Positions 52,536 through 60,530 of a stretch of 64,000 bases of DNA are shown here, piece after piece. The stretch is from contig WMKK01000003.1 in assembly GCA_012295225.1 (NCBI GenBank), positions 543,231 to 607,230 of the forward strand, read 5' to 3'. Each line of letters starts with the position of its first letter. Within the stretch, counting starts at the first letter, position 1. A program made the position numbers and the translations under genes. The DNA comes from Ostreococcus mediterraneus (lineage: Eukaryota > Chlorophyta > Mamiellophyceae > Mamiellales > Bathycoccaceae). Below the pieces are notes generated by a model, which was not told the DNA's origin, did no database searches, and saw only the letters and a list, made by a program, of their open reading frames with translations.

Positions 52536-55466
52536 ATGGGTCGGGTGACGCGACGAGGCGCGAGGTCGAGGATGGTGGCGTCGACGTCGGCGGCGGCGCG
52601 TGCGGGGCGCGCGGCGGCGAGACGCGCGCGCGTCGAGCGTAGCGAGAGCGACGAGAGCGACGAGAGCGACGAGGACGGTTCGCCGAGGGGGCGAGGACGA
52701 GGAGAGGAGCGGCAGCAGCAGTCGTTCGTTGGGCGCGTGGTTGGTGCGTTGACACCGGCGAATTGGGGGTTTCGACGACGGGCGAGGATGAGCGAGAGCG
52801 AAGACGACGCTGAGACGAGCGAGGAGGAGGAGAGCGAGGCGAGCGAGAGCGAGAGCGAGAGCGAGGCGAGCGAAAGTGAGGAAGACGACGACGAGGAAGA
52901 CGACGAAGACGACGATGATGATGATGACGCGGATGAGAATGATGACGATGCGTCGAGACAGCGCAGCGGGCGAGACGCGACAACGGCGCGAGTGACACCC
53001 AAAGTTGAGGAGGGTGAGACGAAAGCGTCGACGTGGGAACGCTCAGACGCGCCCCGAGAACCCACGCCTTGGATCGGGCGTGAGGCCGTGTATGGTGGAC
53101 CGTTTCGGGATAACGTCAAGTCTTTTCTCAATCGCTATGCGACGTGTGATGGGAAATACACCGAGGTTGGCATCATGGGATACTCTGTGTTGCTCGCGAA
53201 AGGAACGCCGCATCAAACGGTGCTTCGCATCTACGAGGAAACCGTGGAGGAGAGCGAACGCGCGCATTGCGACAATTGTCGATGCATTGGCTGGTTCCAT
53301 CATCCAGTGAACAAAAAGCAATATCATTTCATAGTGCACACGGATTTTCGAGCGAAAAATAAGCCTGAATTGCGAGGCAAACGTATTTGTCAGGTGTGCT
53401 GCTGCGCAGTGAGCGCGAGTGAGCGAAAGTGCTCAGTGTGTGGCGATGTCGACAAAGAATGCTCAATTTTAGATCACCAAACGCATTTATTACACGGTGA
53501 ACTGCATGGGAATGGATTTGGTCATCTGAAACGGATCAATGGCCGGGAAGCCGGAAGCGTCGCGCTGAGCGGTACTCAGCTCATGGGTCTGTGGGAGCGC
53601 ATATGCTACACCCTGCGCGCGCGCGAGGTGAGCGTTGAGGACGTCAGTCAAAAGTATGGCGTAGAGTTTCGTTTGTTGAATCCAGTCGCATGCGGCGTTA
53701 CGTGGTACGGTACGTATGGCTACACGTTTGGCAAGGGGAGTTTTGGAAATACACCAATGACGCACAAGCGCGCCTCGGAAGACTTGAGAAAATTCCAACT
53801 CAAACAACTCCGGAGTGATTTTGTGTTGGTTCAGTCGTTGATGGATAAGGACGAGGCAGATGAAATGGTGAATCTAGTGGACAAATATACGACCATTTTC
53901 GAGAAGGAGGGAATCGTGATGAAAACGCTAGGCGACTTGGTGAGCAATGTTTTAAAACTGCAAAGCGATATTCGACGCGCCGTCAAGGAAGGTCGAAGAC
54001 GCCCAGAAACACTCGCATTACACGGTGTTGCGGCTGTTCTTGCCGGCACGAAAGTTGTGGGCGGTGATAATGGTTTAACACGCAGCAAGTTTGAGTCACC
54101 AAAGCTGGCCAAACGTCCACCGCCGGAATTCCTGACGCCGGTGTCGCAGAAAAAGCTGAAGACGAACAATGGTCAATCCAAGAAGATCAACGTGCCGAGC
54201 GCACCTATGGTACAATGGAATGCACGCGGCCGAGAAACTCGTAACGCACCGAATGTGGGTTCGAATTGGAGCGATCAAAGCTTGAATGTTGCCGCAAACG
54301 CGTGCGTGCTCGCGCTTTACAGAAGTCGAGACGAATGGTTGAGCCGGACTGAAGTTCGTAATCGTGCGCAAAACAAGGGCATCAGTGATACAGCGCTCTT
54401 GGATCACGTCTTAAAGACAAGTATCGATCGAACCGTGGTACTACCCGGTGGTCACGAGCGTGGTGTCGTGCGCCGGCGACAAAAGGGAAACCAATCTGAA
54501 TTTTCGCTCGAGATGCTCACCAAGACGCGAGAAGTGAAGAAAGAACCTGACGAGGAGACAGTGGTGTCAGCGCAGACACCAGCTGCCGTCAAGGTACCCA
54601 AACCGAAACGTGCACTCGCGACGACGGTTGGAGCGCTTTCTGCGGCAGAGGTTGACGAAGATCTTCTCGCGCTGTACCACGACGTTCTCGAGCACTACAG
54701 ACCGGCGCTATTGCAAGAAAACGCTGGGCAGCGCGTAACGTGCAAGGGTGCGCCACTCGTCGAAGCCGCTCGTGCGCTGCTGGACACCAAACAGTTTGTG
54801 AAGTGTTACACGCCCGTCGAAGATTTACTCGACAATACACCGGTGAGTAAGATGGCCAAGCCCGCGGCGAATAGCCAGAAGGCGATTCGCATCCTCGTCA
54901 CTGTCGTCATCGACGCGCGTAACCAAGGTCCGTTATTAAGTGGCTTGGGTTCAAACGTCGGAAAGGCGCGACGGCGTTTAGGTACGGAGACTAAACCTCC
55001 TCCTGAAATGATTTTCCTTCCGGGTGATCCGACGCTTGGTGATTTGAAACGTGTCGCGTCCAAGGCGTTTAGCGACCTCTACGTCGTCCTGGCCAAGTTC
55101 AAGGTGACGAAAGTCAAAGGATACGAGGCTATGAGCGATAAGATTCGCCTCGGTTGGCGCAAAATCAGTGGCGCGCACGTGGAAGTTCATGGCGAAGGTG
55201 CGGATCTCGAGAGTGAGTTTAGATATCAAGGCGGATTGGAGCAATGGACGGTGAAGTGCATGTGCGGTACTGGTGACGACGACGGAGAACGCATGATTGC
55301 GTGCGACAAATGCGAAGTTTGGATGCACACGCGATGTATGGGAATTAAAGATGATCTTCCAGCCCCAAAGCAATTCCGTTGTGTCAAATGCGGTGGTCCG
55401 GAACCGCCGCGTTTAGTGCCCGATAATCGCTCGCGTCCAGCGCCCCGCGCGCGAAGCGACAATTGA
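52536..55466 (+). CDS. PHD-finger protein of the MMD1/DUET-MS1 family
   Basis: The product has 976 residues. After an acidic Ser/Glu/Asp-rich N-terminus comes the family block FLNRYATCDGKYTEVGIMGYSVLLAKGTPHQTVLRIYEETVEESERAHCDNCRCIGWFHHPVNKKQYHFIVHTD, then a Cys-rich CQVCCCAVSASERKCSVCGD. The C-terminal PHD finger is VKCMCGTGDDDGERMIACDKCEVWMHTRCMG...FRCVKC, with the C4-H-C3 ligands. In land plants the relatives MMD1/DUET, MS1 and PTC1 act in male meiosis and anther development and read histone H3K4me. An ATG at 52170 lies inside the minisatellite; MGRVTRRGARSR at 52536 was chosen as start. Confidence 0.8.
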   Translation: MGRVTRRGARSRMVASTSAAARAGRAAARRARVERSESDESDESDEDGSPRGRGRGEERQQQSFVGRVVGALTPANWGFRRRARMSESEDDAETSEEEESEASESESESEASESEEDDDEEDDEDDDDDDDADENDDDASRQRSGRDATTARVTPKVEEGETKASTWERSDAPREPTPWIGREAVYGGPFRDNVKSFLNRYATCDGKYTEVGIMGYSVLLAKGTPHQTVLRIYEETVEESERAHCDNCRCIGWFHHPVNKKQYHFIVHTDFRAKNKPELRGKRICQVCCCAVSASERKCSVCGDVDKECSILDHQTHLLHGELHGNGFGHLKRINGREAGSVALSGTQLMGLWERICYTLRAREVSVEDVSQKYGVEFRLLNPVACGVTWYGTYGYTFGKGSFGNTPMTHKRASEDLRKFQLKQLRSDFVLVQSLMDKDEADEMVNLVDKYTTIFEKEGIVMKTLGDLVSNVLKLQSDIRRAVKEGRRRPETLALHGVAAVLAGTKVVGGDNGLTRSKFESPKLAKRPPPEFLTPVSQKKLKTNNGQSKKINVPSAPMVQWNARGRETRNAPNVGSNWSDQSLNVAANACVLALYRSRDEWLSRTEVRNRAQNKGISDTALLDHVLKTSIDRTVVLPGGHERGVVRRRQKGNQSEFSLEMLTKTREVKKEPDEETVVSAQTPAAVKVPKPKRALATTVGALSAAEVDEDLLALYHDVLEHYRPALLQENAGQRVTCKGAPLVEAARALLDTKQFVKCYTPVEDLLDNTPVSKMAKPAANSQKAIRILVTVVIDARNQGPLLSGLGSNVGKARRRLGTETKPPPEMIFLPGDPTLGDLKRVASKAFSDLYVVLAKFKVTKVKGYEAMSDKIRLGWRKISGAHVEVHGEGADLESEFRYQGGLEQWTVKCMCGTGDDDGERMIACDKCEVWMHTRCMGIKDDLPAPKQFRCVKCGGPEPPRLVPDNRSRPAPRARSDN

Positions 55467-55562
55467 ACGACGAATAAATACATTAGACGGTGATGTGAAT
55501 AAATGAAAGAAATGAATGTAGAGAATTACACTGTTTTGCTGTAAGCTGCGTTGCGCGGAGTT

Positions 55563-56846
55563 TTAGCTGGTTTTCGCCGTTTGAGCCTTGATGTAACTCT
55601 GGGGCAACATCAAAAACTTTTGCGCCTTGGGCACGTAAGCACGCTGATTGAAATTGTTGTAACCATTCGCCTCGATGGCATCTAAAATGTTGCGGTACAC
55701 GTCCAATGCGCTCCAAACCGGCCATCGCGCATCCTTGTGCAAGCAGTTAACACCGTCTTCAGCATCCTTGAAAACCTCACGCGCGCGCTCAATTTGAAAC
55801 TTCATAAATGCCTTCCAACGGTCATCCACTTGACCGGTGGACGGGCTGAACATGCCGCGCAAAACTTCTTGTTCCGTGATACCAAATCGTCGCAAGTCTT
55901 CCAACGGCACGTAAATGCGGTTACGGGTTTGCGCATCCTCACCAACGTCGCGGAGAATGTTGGTCAACTGGTTGGCTAACCCGAGCGCCAACGCGGCTTT
56001 GTACACCTTTTTAATATCCCCGTTAAACTCTTCGTCGCATCCCATGATGGGCATGGACATCAAGCCAACAGTACCTGCCACGCGGTAGCAGTATTCGTAA
56101 AGCTCATCGAACGTTTCATATCGCGGCTTGACAAGATCCATGCGCATGCCGTCAATCATATCCCGAAACGGCTGGATATCCACCGGAAACCTGGACAAGG
56201 TGTCGCACAAAGTCGCGTCGATAACATCCACAGGCTTGCCCTCAAAGATACCCTCTAATCGTTCCTCCCATCGATCGAGCGCCTCGGGGGTAATATGCGA
56301 CGCATTCGGTCCATCCACCAACTCATCCGTGCGTCGGCACCACACGTAAATGGCCCAAATCGCCCGTTGCTTCTCCGGAGTCATCAACTTTGTTCCCAAG
56401 TAAAACGTCTTCGCATACTCCGCCGTGACCTCACGACACCTCTCATACGCACTATCAAGCGTATCACTCGGAATATTAAACTTTGGCACGTACTCTTGCG
56501 CCATTTGTCGTCTCACGCACGCCTCGAGCGCGCGCTGCTCCACCTCGTACCCATTCCCACCATTCACCACATCCTCGGGCGACCGACGTCGCGTGCGCGC
56601 GGGCGCAGCCAAGAGCGAGCCATCCACCACCGCGCGACGCACCACCGACGTCTTCGCGCGCGCATTCGACGCCCCCAGCGACGCGGTCGCCCCGGTCGCG
56701 CCGGTCGACGACGCCATGTGCGCCCCCGACGAGGGCACGCCGCTCGACGGCGCCGGGGACGACGATGCTCCAGCGCTCACGGCGCCCGCCACGCGCGCGC
56801 GACGCGGCGCGTGAATCGGCGATGAAGCGGCGCGCATCGATCGCAT
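55563..56846 (-). CDS. PSY: Phytoene synthase, plastid
   Basis: The product has 427 residues. The start [26 protein letters not shown] gives a Ser/Ala/Arg-rich plastid transit peptide. The core has [37 protein letters not shown] (first Asp-rich motif), [18 protein letters not shown] and [24 protein letters not shown] (second Asp-rich motif). It condenses two geranylgeranyl diphosphates to phytoene, the first carotenoid step. The frame upstream to 57044 is translation of CGA and CGAT repeats. It is convergent with the PHD gene, 96 bp apart. Confidence 0.96.
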   Translation of the reverse strand: MRSMRAASSPIHAPRRARVAGAVSAGASSSPAPSSGVPSSGAHMASSTGATGATASLGASNARAKTSVVRRAVVDGSLLAAPARTRRRSPEDVVNGGNGYEVEQRALEACVRRQMAQEYVPKFNIPSDTLDSAYERCREVTAEYAKTFYLGTKLMTPEKQRAIWAIYVWCRRTDELVDGPNASHITPEALDRWEERLEGIFEGKPVDVIDATLCDTLSRFPVDIQPFRDMIDGMRMDLVKPRYETFDELYEYCYRVAGTVGLMSMPIMGCDEEFNGDIKKVYKAALALGLANQLTNILRDVGEDAQTRNRIYVPLEDLRRFGITEQEVLRGMFSPSTGQVDDRWKAFMKFQIERAREVFKDAEDGVNCLHKDARWPVWSALDVYRNILDAIEANGYNNFNQRAYVPKAQKFLMLPQSYIKAQTAKTS

Positions 56847-57092
56847 CGTCGTCGTCGTCGTCGTCGTCGTTCGTGTGCGTCGGCGTGTGCGCGTCCGCCG
56901 CCGACGTCGTCGTCGTCGTCGTCGTCGTCCGTCCCCTCGCATCGCGCGGTCGCGATCGCGCGGTCGCGATCGATCGATCGACCGCGCGATCGACATCGAT
57001 CGATCGATCGATCGACATCGATGTCGATGGGATCGAACGCGCATCGATCGCGCGGTCGCGATCGCGCGATGATGCGAAGGGCTAGGTCGTAG

Positions 57093-57109
57093 GGTCGTGA
57101 TTGGTCGAT
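57093..57109 (-). promoter_or_regulatory. 17-bp CCAAT-containing motif, identical to minisatellite core
   Basis: On the minus strand this reads atcgaccaatcacgacc, an exact match to 51949-51965 and the equivalent positions of the next two array units. It lies 247 bp upstream of the PSY ATG. Relative to the downstream gene it has the same orientation as the array copies have to the PHD gene. Confidence 0.75.
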
Positions 57110-57289
57110 GAGTGGATTGGATTCAATCTTATCTGATACACGCGTGGCGTACATCTCGGGCTGCGCCGCGGCGCCGAAGCGCGCGCGCGTTACGCGGTGA
57201 AAATGACGATGATTCATGCAGCGACGGCGGGGGCTATGTGGGGTATGATGCCGATGTGCGATTTGAATGCATCTGGCGTTCGATGGATG

Positions 57290-57313
57290 GATGGAATGAT
57301 CAATCATTCCATC
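57290..57313. repeat. Perfect 11-bp inverted repeat, 2-bp spacer
   Basis: The arms gatggaatgat and atcattccatc flank ca. It is located just beyond the parvulin stop codon and upstream of PSY, so it could be a hairpin in the parvulin 3' end or a dyad binding site. Confidence 0.85.
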
Positions 57314-57351
57314 GTATTCCAACGCTCCGACGCTCCGTCGAAGACCGCGGC

Positions 57352-57906
57352 TCACTCGTCGTCCTCGCGCGCGGTGATGAGGATTAAATGCGAGCCGAAT
57401 TGGGTATCGATCGGACCTTGCACGACATCAATCGGAGCGCTAAATACCACGTCGTTGAATTCTTTCACCATTTGCCCTGGTTTGAACGTACCGAGATCGC
57501 CACCCTTCTTGGACGACGGACACGTCGAGTGCTTGGTCGCGAGCTGGGCAAACTTGGCGCGTAACGGCGCGCCTCCCGCGACGTCGCGGTCGATCTCATC
57601 CTTCAACGCCTGCGCGCTCGCGGCGTCCTTGACTAATATGTGCGATGCGCTCGCGCTCGGGCCGAACATCATCGATCCGAACGCCCTGTATGCAAACCAA
57701 CCGATGGATGTCACGACGAGACCGATGGAGCCGTACGTGAGGAGCACGGTTTCGGTGTCCGCGGCGCGCGCGACGAGGCGAGACGCGCGCGATGGCGGCG
57801 CGCGCGCGACGAGACGGTGCGCACACGGCGATGACGTCGTCGCGCGGCGGCTCTGGCGCGGTGTCGGCGTCGCGAGGGCGCAGTTCAGCGTCGCGGCGCT
57901 CAACAT
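57352..57906 (-). CDS. Parvulin-type peptidyl-prolyl isomerase, plastid membrane
   Basis: The product has 184 residues. A basic Ala/Arg-rich transit-like leader (MLSAATLNCALATPTPRQSRRA) precedes one hydrophobic segment (VLLTYGSIGLVVTSIGWFAYRAF). The parvulin domain has SASHILVKDAASAQALKDEI, FAQLATKHSTCPSSKKGGDLGTFKPGQMVKEFNDVVFSAPIDVVQGPIDTQFGSHLILI. It catalyses proline cis/trans isomerisation in protein folding. The membrane anchor suggests a thylakoid or envelope chaperone. The longer frame to 58113 is antisense to the divergent importin gene. Confidence 0.9.
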   Translation of the reverse strand: MLSAATLNCALATPTPRQSRRATTSSPCAHRLVARAPPSRASRLVARAADTETVLLTYGSIGLVVTSIGWFAYRAFGSMMFGPSASASHILVKDAASAQALKDEIDRDVAGGAPLRAKFAQLATKHSTCPSSKKGGDLGTFKPGQMVKEFNDVVFSAPIDVVQGPIDTQFGSHLILITAREDDE

Positions 57907-58007
57907 GATTGGTGCGTCGATTTTTGGCGCCAGAGCGCGGCGCGCGTGAGAGGTTGTCTCGCGCACACGTGACGCGCGCGCGGTGCGCGTGGAACGCAGA
58001 GTACGAC

Positions 58008-60503
58008 ATGGATACCGCACGCGCGATTGCGGTGATTGCGTCGACGTCGGCGTCGAACGTCGACCGGGTGAATGCGGAGTGCGCGTTGGCGGCGGTACGC
58101 GCGAGTCCGGCATCAGTTGACGCGTTTTTAACGCACTTGGCGCACGCGCGTGAGGTGGCGGAGCAACACGCGTGTGCGGTGATGCTATCGAGCGTGATTG
58201 CCGCGCACTGGGGGGAGCTTGATGGGGATAAACGACGGTGGGCGCGGAGTGGGATACTCGCGGCGTTGGAGCGCGCGAGCGACCGCGGGACGTCGCGCGC
58301 TTTGGCGAATTGTATCGACGTCGTCGCGCAGTTATCCGTCGTTAGTGAAACGTGGGATGATTTATTACCTGTGTTGGAGCGTGCGTACGGGTCGGTGAAT
58401 GCGACGCATAGAGAGGCGGCGTTAGAAGTGTACGGAGCGTTGACGACGTCGTTGGGCGAACGCATGGTGGCGCACCACGAAGCACTGTTACAAATGTTCG
58501 TACGCGCGTTGGACGACGCCGACGTGCGCGTACGCTTGGCGGCGGTAGATGCGATCGGTAAATTAGCGCAATCGTGGTGCTTACAAAACGCCATTGGTCC
58601 GACATTGACGATATGCGCGGCGACGCTCGTGCGCGGCGCAAACGTCGCGCTCGACGTGGGTGACGAAAAAATGCTCAGCGCGCTACTTAACGCAATGTCA
58701 GCGCTGTGTGGCGTTCGTGATGAAGTGTACGGTCCTGAAAATACAGCGCTCATTGACATATTAGAAGTGGCTTTGCGCTTAGCCACAAATGTGAAGCTCA
58801 ATGCCGGGGCGATTCGGGCGCCCGCGTTGCTCATTTTGACAAAATTAGCCAAAAAGCACGCCGAGCTGTTGAAGGAAACCATGTCTGGGCAGCTCGATTT
58901 GCAGTACGATCCGCATGTGCTCGGTCAAGGCGGACCTATCGCCGCTGCTCTCGTTCCGCCGATGTTGACCATTTCATTAGAAGACGTTGACGCAAATGAC
59001 GAAGACTTGGATGAAGACGTCGAGGGCGAGGGACTAGACGAACAAAGTTCATCGTCTGCAGCTCTCGCGAGAGCTGCTTTGAGGGCGCTTTCGGCGACTC
59101 TCCCAAATCACTTTACCGTGGCACCGGTGTTCAAGTTGCTCGAACGTACGGGTGCAAGTCCTAGCGCGCCACTTGCGTGGAAGGCGTTTGCCGCCATCAC
59201 AGAGGGCGCTCAAGGCGCCGGCGTCACATCGCACTTACCCGCACTCATTCCCGAGTTGACCAAAGCAATACAGAGCCAAGACTTGAGACTTCGTGCCGCG
59301 GCCACTGAGGCTGCTTCAATGATCGTCGTGCACTGCCAGCCTGAGGTGGCGGATGAGTATCCAGAACAACTGTTTCCACTTCTCGTGAGTATGCTCACGT
59401 CCTCGCCTCGCAGCTCTCAATGGGCGGCGCACGCTGCGTTGGCGGCAATGTGCGAGAACTGTGTCGGTGAGGCCATTATACCTTGCCTCAACGATTTGAT
59501 TGTGGCGTTAAAAGCGCAGCTCGTGGATGGTAATGTTCGAACAGCTGCCCGAGCCACCGCATCGTTTGGCGCCGTGTCACAGTGCGCTCTGTGCTACTTC
59601 AATCCATACGCAGAGAGCGTGTTGACGCTACTTCTCGCGAGAGCCAAGTCCATGGACTCGAGTTCAGGCGTCACGGAATTACAATCTCGTTCATTAGCGG
59701 CGATGGCGACCATTTTAGGTGTCATTGGCATCGAATACGCGCCGCCAGGGTTGGTTGAACTTTTGCTCCAAACTGCAGCCTCCGCGCTCAAATCTACGGA
59801 CACTGTTGCGCGCGAGTGCGCGCACGAGTGCTTGGGTAAAATCGCTGTAGCTCTCGAGGATAAATTTGAGCCATTCGCAATCGATGCAGCATCGGCAGCG
59901 ATAACCGCACTCGGTCAGGACGTTGAAGACGCGTCTAATCGCAGCAGAGGCCCAGTAACGACGGGCGTCGTCGAGGAACAGATGGCTGCCGCCGAGGCTT
60001 TGGGTCAATATTTCAACAGTGGCGTGCGATGCTTACAGCCATACTTACCGATGACGCTCGAAGCGCTCGCCATGGCTTCTTCGCCCAAACGCGCCGTACC
60101 GTTACGGTTGATGGCTATTCGCGCAACTGAGTTCATTTTGACCCCATGGATTGGCGACGAGAACAATCAAAACTGTCTTCCTTTGTGTGTTTCTGTGTTT
60201 AAGCTCTTGTGCGAACGCACGACGAACGATAACGCCCCGAGCGTCGTGCTCGCCGGTATGCAAAGCATGAGTGAGCTGTTGGATAAAGCAAAGCAAATCG
60301 TAACGTTGCCGCCAGAGGTTTTAGAGAGCACGAAAGAAGCCGCTGACGTAATTATTCGATGGCAGAGCGTATGCCAGGTTGAGTTTGAAGCTGCAGAAGA
60401 AGCCGCCGAACAAGACGACGACGAAAGTGACGATGATATTTTTGACACCCTCGTGTTCTGGGCTGAGCGAATCTCGCCACAAGACGATAGCGATTGCGAT
60501 TGA
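58008..60503 (+). CDS. Importin-beta family karyopherin (importin-4-like)
   Basis: The product has 831 residues, built throughout of HEAT repeats, e.g. DDADVRVRLAAVDAIGKLAQSW, SQDLRLRAAATEAASMIVVHCQPE and TDTVARECAHECLGKIAVALED. An acidic loop (DVDANDEDLDEDVEGEG) sits mid-protein. The N-terminus is of importin-beta type (NAECALAAVRASPASVDAFLTHLAHAREVAEQHACAVMLSSVIAAHW). It carries cargo such as histones or ribosomal proteins into the nucleus in partnership with Ran. The protein is shorter than the roughly 1080 residues typical for importin-4/5. The frame upstream of MDTARAIA is antisense to the parvulin leader. Confidence 0.85.
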   Translation: MDTARAIAVIASTSASNVDRVNAECALAAVRASPASVDAFLTHLAHAREVAEQHACAVMLSSVIAAHWGELDGDKRRWARSGILAALERASDRGTSRALANCIDVVAQLSVVSETWDDLLPVLERAYGSVNATHREAALEVYGALTTSLGERMVAHHEALLQMFVRALDDADVRVRLAAVDAIGKLAQSWCLQNAIGPTLTICAATLVRGANVALDVGDEKMLSALLNAMSALCGVRDEVYGPENTALIDILEVALRLATNVKLNAGAIRAPALLILTKLAKKHAELLKETMSGQLDLQYDPHVLGQGGPIAAALVPPMLTISLEDVDANDEDLDEDVEGEGLDEQSSSSAALARAALRALSATLPNHFTVAPVFKLLERTGASPSAPLAWKAFAAITEGAQGAGVTSHLPALIPELTKAIQSQDLRLRAAATEAASMIVVHCQPEVADEYPEQLFPLLVSMLTSSPRSSQWAAHAALAAMCENCVGEAIIPCLNDLIVALKAQLVDGNVRTAARATASFGAVSQCALCYFNPYAESVLTLLLARAKSMDSSSGVTELQSRSLAAMATILGVIGIEYAPPGLVELLLQTAASALKSTDTVARECAHECLGKIAVALEDKFEPFAIDAASAAITALGQDVEDASNRSRGPVTTGVVEEQMAAAEALGQYFNSGVRCLQPYLPMTLEALAMASSPKRAVPLRLMAIRATEFILTPWIGDENNQNCLPLCVSVFKLLCERTTNDNAPSVVLAGMQSMSELLDKAKQIVTLPPEVLESTKEAADVIIRWQSVCQVEFEAAEEAAEQDDDESDDDIFDTLVFWAERISPQDDSDCD

Positions 60504-60530
60504 TCATGGTACTGTAACATTAAATTAATT

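Larger units (their letters stand above)
56847..57351. promoter_or_regulatory. Upstream region of phytoene synthase with repeats and a shared CCAAT motif
   Basis: This 505-bp region lies between the PSY start and the end of the parvulin gene. It holds two (GTC)n runs (about 56847-56870 and 56905-56929), CGATCGAT tracts (about 56965-57025), the 17-bp CCAAT motif shared with the minisatellite (57093-57109, minus orientation), a related tgataca/gtggcgt stretch (57134-57150), and an 11-bp inverted repeat (57290-57313). Confidence 0.65.

Noticed and set aside
57197-57949. 250-codon plus-strand frame
   Set aside because: Starts at GTG, runs antisense through the whole parvulin gene and has no recognisable domain.
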